Shown here: positions 1 through 8,305 of the stretch, in pieces | How positions within the stretch are numbered: the first letter of the stretch is position 1 | How the letters are laid out: each line of letters begins with the position of its first letter | Origin: Lysinibacillus sp. ZYM-1 | GTDB taxonomy: Bacteria; Bacillota; Bacilli; Bacillales_A; Planococcaceae | DNA length: 64,000 nucleotides | Direction of reading: 5' to 3' | Assembly: GCF_001308875.1 (NCBI RefSeq) | Contig: NZ_KQ465107.1 | Coordinates: forward strand, 186,001 to 250,000 | The notes under the pieces: generated by a model | Database searches by the model: none | What the model saw: only the letters and a program-made list of their open reading frames with translations | What the model was told of the DNA's origin: nothing | Position numbers and translations under genes: made by a program

Positions 1-294
1 ACCAGTAATAGTCCCTTTCCCCCTGTTGATACACAAAAATTAATATCTTCAGCTACGCGGATAAAGACGATTATGCAGCAAGCACAATTACTTACGGATA
101 AAATTGATAGTTCTCAACAATTTGCACATGATTTAAAAAATGCCGCACAACTTTCAAATAAAACAGAGGTCGAAAAATTAATTACATCCACAGGCATCAC
201 TACGAAATTCGAAACAAACTATACACCAGATAATTTTAGAATACATCTTATGGATAGTGCTTGCTGTGGGGTAACATTAATTTTAAATTGGTGA
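1..294 (+). CDS. C-terminal part of an unknown small protein (5' end outside window)
   Basis: Reading frame 1 is open from the first base of the window to the TGA at 292-294, so the gene starts upstream and only its last 97 codons are visible. The visible part is hydrophilic and helical-looking, with a Lys/Glu-rich middle, and ends in a Cys-Cys pair followed by a short beta-like, Trp-terminated tail (ACCGVTLILNW). I faintly recall small Bacillales spore-coat-like proteins with this sort of ending, but I cannot name the family. The in-frame ATG at 73 has no good ribosome binding site and is probably internal. Confidence 0.55.
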   Translation, partial: TSNSPFPPVDTQKLISSATRIKTIMQQAQLLTDKIDSSQQFAHDLKNAAQLSNKTEVEKLITSTGITTKFETNYTPDNFRIHLMDSACCGVTLILNW

Positions 295-391
295 ATCCAT
301 TTTAACCCTGTATTCCTATCAAAGTTGTAAACTATAAAAAAATATGCTAAAGTGTTTGTAATATTGTTTCTGAAAATTCTTATATCATATT

Positions 392-551
392 TCTTATCAA
401 GAGAGACGGAGGGATTGGCCCTATGAAGTCTCAGCAACCAGCTCAACAGTATGGTGCTAATTCCTATTGGCAAAATTTTTAGCCTTAAGATGAGAAGACG
501 AACTACCATTGTTTGATTCAGGGAGTCCTCTTCTATAGAGGACTCTTTTTT
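392..551 (+). promoter_or_regulatory. SAM-I (S-box) riboswitch with expression platform
   Basis: The leader matches the S-box consensus. P1 is formed by TCTTATC (392-398) with GATGAGA (489-495), followed by the conserved AGAGACGGAGGGA block at 401-413 and the GCAACC-type internal loop (AGCAACCAG, 433-441), and GGTGCTAATTCC at 453-464. A terminator hairpin follows at 523-551. In the family, SAM binding stabilises P1 and lets the terminator form, so the downstream gene is off when SAM is plentiful. The 3' side of P1 plus the following AGAAGA (493-498) can pair with TCTTCT at 529-534, a plausible antiterminator. It controls the gene at 585, 34 bp past the terminator. Confidence 0.93.
523..551 (+). 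terminator. S-box intrinsic terminator
   Basis: A 9-bp perfect stem, GAGTCCTCT (523-531) with AGAGGACTC (537-545), has a 5-nt loop and is followed by an uninterrupted T-run. It sits directly after the S-box aptamer and is its expression platform. Confidence 0.92.
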
Positions 552-584
552 ATTTACTACAACTAATAGAAAGCAGGGAATTAA

Positions 585-1322
585 ATGTCTAACGAACTTT
601 TACAAGCATTGCACTTACTAAAATCAAAACAATGGGTCGATTTGACACATACCTTCGGCCCTGATTCACCTCATTTTTTCATGTTTGAGGATGCTAGATT
701 TGAAACATTATTCTCGCATGATGATGGATTTTTCGCACAGCAATTTACCTTTCCAGGCCAATATGGAACACATATCGACCCACCGATTCATTTTGTAAGA
801 GATACTCGCTTTCTAGATGAACTAGCGCTAAAGGAACTCGTTCTCCCTCTTATCGTCATTGATAAATCACAAGAGGCTTCCAGAAATCATGACTTTACGC
901 TACGTGTTCAAGATATTCTTGAATTTGAGGCACAACATGGAGAGATTGAAGAAGGTACTTTTGTGGCACTTCGAACAGATTGGAGTAAACGTTGGCCAGA
1001 TAAAGAGGCATTCAGTAATAAAGATGTGGACGGACATAATCATATTCCCGGTTGGGGCTTGGAGGCATTACAATTTTTATTCAAGGAACGTAAAGTAAGT
1101 GCAATCGGTCACGAAACTTTTGATACCGATTCTGCTACTGATTTTCGTCAAAGCGGCAAATTGGATGGAGAATATTTTGTCCTTGATCAAGACACCTATC
1201 AAATTGAGCTTATGACTAATTTGGACAAGCTTCCTCCAAAAGGAGCTATTATTTTCAATATCGTACCTAAACCTGAAAAAGCATCCGGATTCCCTGTCCG
1301 ATCGTTTGCCATTTTGCCATAA
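585..1322 (+). CDS. Cyclase-family metal-dependent hydrolase under S-box control
   Basis: A 245-residue protein of the cyclase/kynurenine formamidase-like family (Pfam Cyclase). It carries the family metal-binding signature GTHIDPPIHF at residues 61-70 (H63, D65, H69), the GHETFDTD segment near residue 176 that supplies further active-site residues, and an upstream LTHTF motif. Family members hydrolyse N-formylkynurenine, isatin or related amides and lactones; the substrate here cannot be read from the sequence. No signal peptide, so probably cytosolic. The start at 585 follows AGCAGGGAAT. It is the only gene between the S-box riboswitch and a bidirectional terminator, so it is a single-gene SAM regulon. 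That suggests a role in sulfur or methyl metabolism, which is inference. Confidence 0.85.
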   Translation: MSNELLQALHLLKSKQWVDLTHTFGPDSPHFFMFEDARFETLFSHDDGFFAQQFTFPGQYGTHIDPPIHFVRDTRFLDELALKELVLPLIVIDKSQEASRNHDFTLRVQDILEFEAQHGEIEEGTFVALRTDWSKRWPDKEAFSNKDVDGHNHIPGWGLEALQFLFKERKVSAIGHETFDTDSATDFRQSGKLDGEYFVLDQDTYQIELMTNLDKLPPKGAIIFNIVPKPEKASGFPVRSFAILP

Positions 1323-1325
1323 CAA

Positions 1326-1352
1326 AAAGTCGGTATGAATCATACCGACTTT
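1326..1352. terminator. Bidirectional terminator between convergent genes
   Basis: The near-perfect palindrome AAAGTCGGTATG (1326-1337) / CATACCGACTTT (1341-1352), with A- and T-rich flanks on both sides, lies between the cyclase gene and the convergent DedA gene and overlaps the edge of the DedA stop codon. Confidence 0.85.
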
Positions 1353-1948
1353 CACTTTTGTACGTTTCTTTTTTTAAATAGATAATAAACAATTATCATG
1401 ACTAGGATAAACAACAAGATGACATAAATACTATAATGGGATAGATAGTAACCGACAAATCGCCACTTCTCCCCTAGCACTTTCCCTATTGTTATAAATG
1501 TGAAAGTCCAGATAAATGCCCCTGTATAAGCAAAGAAAGCGAATTTCTTATAGGGATAATTATTAATAGCGGCAATATAGGCTGTCAGATGGCGTACACC
1601 AGGAATAAAATAGCCGACGATTAATAAAAATGGCCCAACTTTCGAAAACATTTTTTTAGTGAAATCGATTTTTTGCTCAGTTATATGAATTTTTGGTCCA
1701 TATTTCTGCAAGAGCGGTAAGCCAAATCGACGGCCAACATAGTAGCTTACAGTAATACCTCCCATTGCGCCAACCATTGCACTTACTAAGGCGGGAATAT
1801 GTTCAAGGCTTTCTCGATAAACACTGTAGCCTACATAAGTCAAAAATACTTCATCAGGAAGTGGCAACCCAACAATGCCTCCAATTAGGATCACGATGAT
1901 GCCAAAATACCCGTAATGTTCAATTAGAGATTGCACATGCTGTGCCAT
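1352..1948 (-). CDS. DedA family membrane protein
   Basis: About 198 residues with the DedA/VTT (SNARE-associated) pattern: an N-terminal re-entrant hydrophobic stretch with GLPLPDEVFL, the glycine-rich VGYFIPGVRHLTAYIAA motif in the middle (here with the conserved R of the G-x-x-x-x-R-x-x-x motif), and three to four membrane segments at the C-terminus. DedA proteins act in the cytoplasmic membrane; several are now regarded as undecaprenyl-phosphate or phospholipid flippases/scramblases important for envelope integrity. I chose ATG at 1948 (MAQHV...) because AGGTGG lies seven bases upstream; the ATG six codons earlier lacks a ribosome binding site. It is a single gene in its orientation. Confidence 0.87.
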   Translation of the reverse strand: MAQHVQSLIEHYGYFGIIVILIGGIVGLPLPDEVFLTYVGYSVYRESLEHIPALVSAMVGAMGGITVSYYVGRRFGLPLLQKYGPKIHITEQKIDFTKKMFSKVGPFLLIVGYFIPGVRHLTAYIAAINNYPYKKFAFFAYTGAFIWTFTFITIGKVLGEKWRFVGYYLSHYSIYVILLFILVMIIVYYLFKKRNVQK

Positions 1949-2037
1949 TATCCAACCACCTAACACATTGTTCTATACATTCATAACCATATATCCAAAG
2001 AGTTTCTCAAACATCCACTTTACTACCTTATATGTCG

Positions 2038-2811
2038 TTAAATAATGTGAAGCTGACGTAAAGCAAAATCTATGCCGCCTTCAATGGATTTCTTTGTAAC
2101 AAAATCTGCAACATTTTTTAGAGCTTGGCTACCATTTCCCATGGCAACCCCGAGGCCAACCTGCTCTAGCATATCTATATCATTCTCTCCATCTCCAAAA
2201 GCTATTGCATCCTTAGAATTAATCTCAAAATAATCTAGTACAGCCTTTACAGCTATCGACTTGGACACATCATGCTGTAAGACATTCACAATATAAGGAT
2301 GCCATCGTTGCCGTAATATATTCGAAAATTGACAAGCTAATCTTTTTTCAGCCTGTTCATCCGCATAGAGACACATAAGAAAAACCTCTTCATCTATAAT
2401 GCTGTCATTTCTAACGGGAAAATCACGTAAAGACAATGTCTCTTGCATCGCGCTTAAGGCTAACGGATTTTGTATATCATTCATCGTAAGTTGTTCTGTA
2501 AAAAATGTTAAGGAATGCTGTTGTTGCTGTGCAAAAGCTTGAACATTTTGAACAATGCCCTTATCAATCGGAATTTTATGTATGACAACATCCTTGTGCT
2601 TTACATATGCCCCATTTGCTGTAATAAAGGTTTCAATCCCCAAATTTTTGAGCTCATCACACATGGACAACGGCCTTCCTGTCGCAGCCACTAGATGAAT
2701 CCCTTTATCCTGTAGTAGTTGAATGGCCTGCCGCGTACTTTCTTCCACAGCGCCATTCTCATAATTGATCAGAGTACCATCCACATCAAAAAATACTATT
2801 TTATATGTCAT
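2038..2811 (-). CDS. Cof-type HAD-IIB family phosphatase
   Basis: A 257-residue HAD-superfamily hydrolase. Motif I is DVDGT at residues 9-13 (nucleophile Asp9, acid/base Asp11), motif II is the AATGRP segment near residues 58-63, motif III is a Lys around residue 184, and motif IV is the GDGENDIDM stretch near residue 205. The cap between motifs II and III is of the C2B type seen in the Cof subfamily, which in bacilli dephosphorylates sugar phosphates, FMN and related metabolites. The substrate is not predictable. The start has GGATGGAG just upstream. Monocistronic, with about 90 bp to the DedA gene. Confidence 0.92.
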   Translation of the reverse strand: MTYKIVFFDVDGTLINYENGAVEESTRQAIQLLQDKGIHLVAATGRPLSMCDELKNLGIETFITANGAYVKHKDVVIHKIPIDKGIVQNVQAFAQQQQHSLTFFTEQLTMNDIQNPLALSAMQETLSLRDFPVRNDSIIDEEVFLMCLYADEQAEKRLACQFSNILRQRWHPYIVNVLQHDVSKSIAVKAVLDYFEINSKDAIAFGDGENDIDMLEQVGLGVAMGNGSQALKNVADFVTKKSIEGGIDFALRQLHII

Positions 2812-3135
2812 TTACTCCATCCTCTCACACCAAACTTTTGAACTATACAATTCGAATTGCCTATGAAATAAATTGTACATAATTCGACAAAATTTGCTCG
2901 AACTATATAACTTACTTTAAGTACACCGATAAATACTATTACGAACCTATTTCTAATAATATTTAACTAAAAACGCAAGCATTATTTTTAAATTAATAAT
3001 TCTAAAGGAGTATACCAAAGAACACAGAATTGTTAAAATGATAGATAATCAATTAAATACATTGAACGATAATTTACTACGTATAAATAGAACAAAAGAA
3101 ATAATATTCTAGAGCTTGCAAAGGAGTTGATTCTT
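2812..3135. other. AT-rich intergenic region
   Basis: A divergent spacer of 324 bp between the HAD and DUF2225 genes. It presumably carries both promoters; I see no operator-like dyad or riboswitch. A 24-codon ORF from ATG 3038 has no properly spaced ribosome binding site and I do not call it. Confidence 0.4.
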
Positions 3136-3819
3136 ATGGCATTTAACATTTACTACTATGAAAGTAGCGTAGATTGTAAATTTTGCAAAAAGCATTTTAC
3201 AACGTATAAAGTACGCCCAAATCGATATAAAATTATCGAGGAACAAACAGACTTCATGCCTGTTTATGATGGCCTAAACCCTTTGCTGTACGAAGTTGCC
3301 GTGTGCCCACATTGTGGCTATGCTTACCATAAATCAATGACACGGACATATGGACCTTTCATGCAGCTCATAGATGAACTATACATTAAAGAGCTCCAGA
3401 ACCCTATGAATATCTGTCAGGAACGCACGATCGATGATGCTATTATAAGTTTTAAGCTGGCCTACTTAGTATCCCGTGCATCAATGGAAGAATCGCTTTT
3501 AATGGCTAATTTCGCCTTAAAAATTGCCTGGTTATATCGCATAAAAGACGACGAAGAATCTGAAAAACGCTACCTTTTTGCCGCTAGAGATTTTTACAGT
3601 AAATCATTTGCCTCTAATCAGGAAGGTGGAGAGCGAATTCAGTTTTTACATGCTGAATTAAGCCTCCGACTTGGTGATATGACAGAAGCCAAAAAAGGCT
3701 TTTCAAGGTTAATTGCTGATAAGATTGTCTCGCCAAAATATCGAAAGCTAGCGCGTAATCGTTGGGAAAACTATAAATATGACGAACAACCTATAACAGT
3801 TAATGAAATCATTAATTGA
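3136..3819 (+). CDS. DUF2225 family zinc-ribbon/TPR-like protein
   Basis: A 227-residue protein with two Cys pairs near the N-terminus, C14-x-x-C17 and C57-P-H-C60, which form a probable zinc ribbon, followed by a region of repeated amphipathic helices of TPR type ending in RNRWENY. This is the layout of the DUF2225 family, common in spore-forming Firmicutes and of unknown function. The ATG at 3136 is preferred over the upstream TTG because GGAG (3123-3126) is nine bases before it. It is followed after 22 bp by a second small zinc-finger protein, so the two are probably cotranscribed. Confidence 0.8.
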   Translation: MAFNIYYYESSVDCKFCKKHFTTYKVRPNRYKIIEEQTDFMPVYDGLNPLLYEVAVCPHCGYAYHKSMTRTYGPFMQLIDELYIKELQNPMNICQERTIDDAIISFKLAYLVSRASMEESLLMANFALKIAWLYRIKDDEESEKRYLFAARDFYSKSFASNQEGGERIQFLHAELSLRLGDMTEAKKGFSRLIADKIVSPKYRKLARNRWENYKYDEQPITVNEIIN

Positions 3820-3841
3820 TGTGACGAGGAGAGGACTAGTT

Positions 3842-4195
3842 ATGTTGCTATTTCAAAAAAGAATAGATGTGAGAGAAGAGGATATTTTTTCAGAACTACA
3901 TCATTTTTTATTAAGAAAAAATAATCGTTATTTAACAAACGATGAGGTTGTGACTTTGACAGGTGTATCATCTGAGCTACTGTATAAATGGGTCAAAGCC
4001 GGAAAGTTAAAAAATTCAATTTTCCCTAATTTGGGTGCACCTTGTGAAAGATGTGGACAAATTACACAAGCAAAAATTTGTGTGAGCTGCTCCTCCTCCA
4101 TTATTGGTACCCTAAAACAAGAGGAAAAGGATCGTGCGTGGTTCAACCAGATTCAACGTAACCATGTTAGAGCTAGTACGTATCATTATAAATAG
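3842..4195 (+). CDS. Small YvyF-like (TIGR03826-type) HTH and zinc-finger protein
   Basis: A 117-residue protein. Residues 30-56 resemble a helix-turn-helix (NDEVVTLTGVSSELLYKWVKAGKL), followed by NLGAPCERC (C68, C71) and C80-VS-C83, a four-Cys zinc site. The combination of a 'wait-for-ligand' HTH, NLG-x-PC-x-x-C and C-x-x-C is what I associate with the C-terminal half of YvyF, the flagellar-operon protein of bacilli. Here it stands alone beside DUF2225, not in a flagellar operon. The ATG at 3842 has GAGGAGAGG upstream; the in-frame ATG at 3803 overlaps the previous gene without a ribosome binding site. Function unknown. Confidence 0.65.
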   Translation: MLLFQKRIDVREEDIFSELHHFLLRKNNRYLTNDEVVTLTGVSSELLYKWVKAGKLKNSIFPNLGAPCERCGQITQAKICVSCSSSIIGTLKQEEKDRAWFNQIQRNHVRASTYHYK

Positions 4196-4201
4196 CTACT
4201 G

Positions 4202-4259
4202 AGCATCTCCGTTTGTACTTCTTCCCTTATCCTTACAAATGGAGATGCTTTCTTTTTTT
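4202..4259 (+). terminator. Rho-independent terminator
   Basis: A 16-bp stem, AGCATCTCCGTTTGTA (4202-4217) with TACAAATGGAGATGCT (4234-4249), with one G-U pair, followed by a T-rich tract. It ends the DUF2225/YvyF-like unit. Confidence 0.9.
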
Positions 4260-4270
4260 ACAACCATTCC

Positions 4271-4328
4271 AAATTTAAACAAAATTTAAACAAACTCCCC
4301 CTATGCTTTAAACTTTGCCCCCTATACT
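4271..4328 (+). promoter_or_regulatory. Phased direct repeats and -10 upstream of the Ere-family gene
   Basis: AAATTTAAAC occurs at 4271-4280 and 4282-4291 (11-bp period) and CCCCCTAT at 4297-4304 and 4318-4325 (21-bp period, two helical turns). The second CCCCCTAT runs into TATACT (4323-4328), a good -10, while no good -35 is visible. Tandem sites on one helix face next to a promoter with a weak -35 are typical of activator control by an OmpR-type response regulator. The activator is unknown. Confidence 0.4.
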
Positions 4329-4361
4329 AAATATCAACATAAAGAGAAGGGCTGATTTTTA

Positions 4362-5771
4362 ATGAAGATATATAGGAAACGTAAAGTTATTATAAGTATG
4401 GCACTAACAAGTTTAATAGCATTCAGTGGCATAACTAGTGCCTCAGCGGCTGTCCCTGCAATAAAAGAACAGGAAAACTACGGCATGGTGCAACAGGCTA
4501 GGACTTCTAATGAGACATTACAGGATTGGAAGAAATGGGTGAACGATCATGCGTATAGCTTGTCTTCCATCCAACCTGAAGCAATTAGTGCGCAGAAAAT
4601 CCCATCTAGTAAATTTGAGGATTTAGAAATGCTAAAACCGTTATTACACGATAAACGTATTGTCTTTTTAGGAGAAAGCTCTCATGGGGTCGCACAGTTT
4701 AATCTCGCTAAAACTCGTTTAATACAATTTTTACATCAGGAAATGGGCTACAATGTTTTAGCCTTTGAAAGTGGTATGGGCAATGTCATGAACGCCCAAG
4801 GGAAAATTGACAAACAAGCTGCTCTACAAACAATGAAGGATGCTATATTTGGAGTATGGTGGACAAAAGAAACATTGCCTCTTTTTGAATACGCAAAAAC
4901 AACTCAAGCTACAGAGAAACCTCTTGTTCTAGCAGGCTTTGATATTCAACAGCAAGGGGCATTTACGAATGGGGATTGGTTGCAAAACCCACAATTGGCT
5001 CAGCAATTCAGTGATGCGGAGAAGCAACTCGCGGAGTGGAGCTCTAGCAAAGATCTAAAAGGCTACCAGAAAGAAAAAACAGCTATTATCAACGTGTATA
5101 AACAAGTAATATCTCAAGTTCAAAAGAAGGAAAAAGAGCTTCAAAAGGCTTATCCGAATGAACTTCAAATAGTAAAACTGATGGAGCGCACTTTAGCAGA
5201 CCGTATCCGTTTGGCAGACGAATATGTAGAGCTAACAATTCAGTCCAATATCGAGATGGAGCAAAATAAATATGAATCATTTTTAAAAACGATGGAGTGG
5301 CGTGATCAGGCGATGATGGAGAACTTACTTTGGCTAGCTGAAGAAGTTTATCCAACAGAAAAGTTTATCGTTTGGGCGCATAATGACCATATTCGTAAGG
5401 CACAATCAGACGTAATGGGCTCCCCATATCCAGTTAAATTAATGGGTGAACGTTTACCAGATATCTACAAAAAATATAGCTATGTATTAGGTCTATATAT
5501 GACAAGCGGAGAAACTGCCAATAATATGGGCGAGACGATGGCCGTTTTACCACCTATAAAAGGATCTATCGAAGATATTGTATCTTCAGCCAACAAACCT
5601 TACACATTCATTGATTTACGTAATCGTCAAAATGAACGTGGTAATTCATGGATGTTTGAACCTCGCTTATCCTATAGCTGGGGAGTTATACAAGAAAGCC
5701 TTGTTCCACGCGATCAATACGATGGTATTCTTTTAATTGATAAGGTGAATAAGCCAACATATGTAAAATAA
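4362..5771 (+). CDS. Secreted erythromycin esterase family protein
   Basis: 469 residues with a classical Sec signal peptide (KRKV, then a hydrophobic core, then ASAA; cleavage near residue 30). The mature part is an erythromycin-esterase (Ere/EreA-like, DUF-type succinoglycan-related) domain: it has GESSHG at residues 104-109 (E105 and H108 correspond to catalytic/metal residues in the family), a conserved AFESG segment near 135-139, and WAHNDHI around residue 343. B. subtilis has a comparable exported homologue, YbfO. True Ere enzymes open the macrolactone ring and are cytosolic, so an exported member probably has another or an additional substrate. RBS AGAAGGG precedes ATG 4362. A hairpin terminator follows. 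Confidence 0.85.
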   Translation: MKIYRKRKVIISMALTSLIAFSGITSASAAVPAIKEQENYGMVQQARTSNETLQDWKKWVNDHAYSLSSIQPEAISAQKIPSSKFEDLEMLKPLLHDKRIVFLGESSHGVAQFNLAKTRLIQFLHQEMGYNVLAFESGMGNVMNAQGKIDKQAALQTMKDAIFGVWWTKETLPLFEYAKTTQATEKPLVLAGFDIQQQGAFTNGDWLQNPQLAQQFSDAEKQLAEWSSSKDLKGYQKEKTAIINVYKQVISQVQKKEKELQKAYPNELQIVKLMERTLADRIRLADEYVELTIQSNIEMEQNKYESFLKTMEWRDQAMMENLLWLAEEVYPTEKFIVWAHNDHIRKAQSDVMGSPYPVKLMGERLPDIYKKYSYVLGLYMTSGETANNMGETMAVLPPIKGSIEDIVSSANKPYTFIDLRNRQNERGNSWMFEPRLSYSWGVIQESLVPRDQYDGILLIDKVNKPTYVK

Positions 5772-5783
5772 CCTTTCTTATAT

Positions 5784-5825
5784 AACGATAGCAAACTAGG
5801 ATCCCTAGTTTGCTATCGTTTTTTA
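5784..5825. terminator. Strong bidirectional terminator
   Basis: A perfect 17-bp stem, AACGATAGCAAACTAGG (5784-5800) and its complement (5804-5820), with a 3-nt loop and a T-run up to 5825. It separates the Ere-family gene from the convergent DUF4272 gene. Confidence 0.93.
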
Positions 5826-6998
5826 GGTATTCATTGAAATAGTATCCCAATCTTCATTTTGATGACCGATCAACCAGAATAAGCCTCTGCGTCTTTCCAA
5901 CACAATACTTTCATTCATACCAGCAGGAGCTGTTTGTTCTTGTATACGACTATCTACACAAGCCCAGTGTAATCTATAAATCTTATCAGTTTCATCCAGT
6001 ATTTCTTCCTGGCTACGCATCGCACTTTGAAGATAAAATTGCTCAAACGTTTCATAGTTAGAAACAACTTGAATAGCATACTCACAATCACATACTCCCT
6101 CAGGAAAATCAAGCTTCTCAACAAATCCAAGTGCCCAAATCAGTGTCCAATAAGCTTCATATTGCCATGAAATATTAATGGCTTCTTGTACATTTGGTTG
6201 TTGATCATTTAAAAAGGCCCTTTCATTGTCAGTTAGACTGGCTTCCACTTCATATTTACGCAACATATTGATGAAGAAGTCTCTTGATTCCCCGATATTT
6301 TCTCCCTGTGCCACATCACAAGCAAATTGAATAACAATTAATAAAGCTACAGCTCTCCTAGCAATATCCTCCTTAATTTTAAACTGACAATCCTTCATTG
6401 GCGGAAGTTGCGGGAGTGAATCTGTATATGGAATACCTTTTTCTTTTAAATAGGCTAACGTTTTATTCTTTCTTTGATGACCTTCTTCTGATATTGCCTC
6501 TTGTACCCTCACCTTTCGTGTACAAGCATAAGGTCTAAAATTAGATGGCCCTGATTGCCCATCCGGATAAACAATAACTACACCTTCCCTGTCTAGTAAG
6601 GTGCTATTTGGTAATAAGCCAATCCCCCCTATAGTTGATAGAAGGCTCAGGCATAATTGCATTTGTTCATCCTTTATTTCTTTTTCAGATTCGATCGCAA
6701 TAACTGTATTTAACACAGAAATTTGTGTTAAAACTAATTCTTTTAAATTGTCATCTTCAAAAGGAATACTGTTGTAATAGTTCATCATTCCAGGAATATT
6801 ATTCACAAAGTAAGCTGGATTTGTATCCTCAGACATCACTCTAATGATCAATTTGTATTTGTTAAATAATGCTTTGGACTTTATGTGATAGTCATCTTCA
6901 TTTTTTTCAATAGCAAAACCTTTACCAAAAACATCGGAAATCTTACATTCGATATCTTCCGTATTATTCATAGAAGCGAATATAGTGAAATTGTTCAA
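5823..6998 (-). CDS. DUF4272 domain-containing protein
   Basis: 391 residues. The C-terminal two thirds, from about residue 170, match the DUF4272 pattern I know: RxxAVALLIVIQ, SWQYEAYWTLIWALGF, then HWACVDSRI, ERRRGLFWLIG and the closing WDTISMNT. The N-terminal part, up to residue 150, has no recognised domain. DUF4272 proteins are soluble and uncharacterised; many lie beside SUKH/Imm-type proteins, as here, where the SUKH gene is 29 bp upstream in the same orientation. No signal peptide or membrane segment. An immunity-type role is inference from the neighbour; no toxin gene is present nearby. Confidence 0.8.
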   Translation of the reverse strand: MNNFTIFASMNNTEDIECKISDVFGKGFAIEKNEDDYHIKSKALFNKYKLIIRVMSEDTNPAYFVNNIPGMMNYYNSIPFEDDNLKELVLTQISVLNTVIAIESEKEIKDEQMQLCLSLLSTIGGIGLLPNSTLLDREGVVIVYPDGQSGPSNFRPYACTRKVRVQEAISEEGHQRKNKTLAYLKEKGIPYTDSLPQLPPMKDCQFKIKEDIARRAVALLIVIQFACDVAQGENIGESRDFFINMLRKYEVEASLTDNERAFLNDQQPNVQEAINISWQYEAYWTLIWALGFVEKLDFPEGVCDCEYAIQVVSNYETFEQFYLQSAMRSQEEILDETDKIYRLHWACVDSRIQEQTAPAGMNESIVLERRRGLFWLIGHQNEDWDTISMNT

Positions 6999-7027
6999 TC
7001 ATTTCTCCTCCTGACAGTCATTAAATC

Positions 7028-8305
7028 TCACCAAAGATCCAAGCCTTTTAGAGCTTGGTTAAATAATTGTTTATGTTTTCGTAGTACTTCATTGTCCTTC
7101 CAAAACGTAAGCAAAGGCTGCCATTTCTCCCTATCCACTGAAGCAGTCGGCTTAATTCCTTGCTGCAACATTTGACATACTGCTCGTATAGCAATTAGAC
7201 GCTCTACTTCACTGCCATTTAACCACTCAAATAAAGTATCTGCACTCGGCTGTGATTCTACTAAAAGCATATCCCACCCATCTATCGGAAAGGAAACATA
7301 GCGTTTCATCCAAGTTATCGTTTTTGGGCTATGAAAATGACGTAGTCGATGTAAAGCTGTATAGGCATCAATTCGCCCTTGCTCGATATCTTGAAGAACA
7401 AGAAATAATCCCTCTTCTTTTGGTAGACAATAGGCTGTTAAATAATCTCGAATACAAGTAGGCATATCATTTTGGTCTTCCCAAAGTGTCCTTACCCAAT
7501 CACTTGCCTCTGTCGCACAAACCTTTACTAACACTTTGCACCACGCTTCTTTGTCTGCTAAAGGCCTTGATTGTTCAATTTTATTTCGAAGCGCAGCACA
7601 CACCTTCTCAGAATCATACCGTGTAAATGCTTCTTGAACTTTGGCTTCTTTCACACCATGCATTGATACATATATGAGTAAGGAATCCAAGTGATACATA
7701 GCTTGGTTCCATGTTGTAGTTAAATACTGCTCAAACCACTTTAGCCAGATTTGAGAGTTGTTCAAACTTATATCTAATCCATCCTCACTACAAAATTGTC
7801 GATGCTGTCCACAATCTGCCCCTATACACCCTAAAGTCGTGACCTTCTCTATATAATCATTAAAACTCCAGGCAAGAAGGTCAAACTCACCCTCCTCATG
7901 ACTCCAATACCAAACTGAACCATCCTCATTCTTAATAAGGAGCGCATCACCATTGCCAGCCGTATGAAATTGTAGGTATAGTTGTTCTTTTTCATTATCA
8001 CTGTCTCCGCCAAAATCAGGACATTCGAGTTCTTCCAAGCTCCAGCCAAAATTACCTAAAGGTGTGTCTTCCAGCTCAATAGGAAGTAGTGCCTCGTCAG
8101 GTAAAGACCAATATACCCCCACTTGTCGAGAACAATGAAGTAATACATCACGTAACTCAGAAGGAATCGGAACACCGAGCCGCATCTCTACCATTGATAG
8201 TTCATACACAGTAGCCATAGGCTTTATCTCCAGTGGATGAATCCAAGCACCTTGCTGTTCAAGCTGTTTTAATAATTGCGTCCATCGATCCACCCATATT
8301 TGCAT
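7028..8305 (-). CDS. SMI1/KNR4 (SUKH) domain protein with long C-terminal extension
   Basis: 425 residues. Residues 1-155 form a SUKH/SMI1-KNR4-type domain: an N-terminal helix, EMRLGVPIPSELRDVLLHCS (about residues 36-55), the Trp-rich GWSLEEL, and the DALLIKNEDGSVWYWSHE strands near 118-135 followed by SFNDYIEKV. The rest (about 160-425) is helical with no recognised domain and could be a HEAT-like scaffold. SUKH proteins are common as immunity proteins against polymorphic nuclease toxins. This gene and the DUF4272 gene form a two-gene unit without an adjacent toxin. ATG 8305 follows GGAGGAA. Confidence 0.78.
   Translation of the reverse strand: MQIWVDRWTQLLKQLEQQGAWIHPLEIKPMATVYELSMVEMRLGVPIPSELRDVLLHCSRQVGVYWSLPDEALLPIELEDTPLGNFGWSLEELECPDFGGDSDNEKEQLYLQFHTAGNGDALLIKNEDGSVWYWSHEEGEFDLLAWSFNDYIEKVTTLGCIGADCGQHRQFCSEDGLDISLNNSQIWLKWFEQYLTTTWNQAMYHLDSLLIYVSMHGVKEAKVQEAFTRYDSEKVCAALRNKIEQSRPLADKEAWCKVLVKVCATEASDWVRTLWEDQNDMPTCIRDYLTAYCLPKEEGLFLVLQDIEQGRIDAYTALHRLRHFHSPKTITWMKRYVSFPIDGWDMLLVESQPSADTLFEWLNGSEVERLIAIRAVCQMLQQGIKPTASVDREKWQPLLTFWKDNEVLRKHKQLFNQALKGLDLW

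Noticed and set aside
219-509. Minus-strand ORF of 96 codons overlapping the S-box
   Set aside because: It runs antisense through the conserved riboswitch and the end of the first gene; no ribosome binding site.
3038-3112. 24-codon ORF (MIDNQLNTLNDN...) upstream of the DUF2225 gene
   Set aside because: AAAGGAG at 3004 is 28 bp from the ATG, too far; no coding signal beyond a short open frame.
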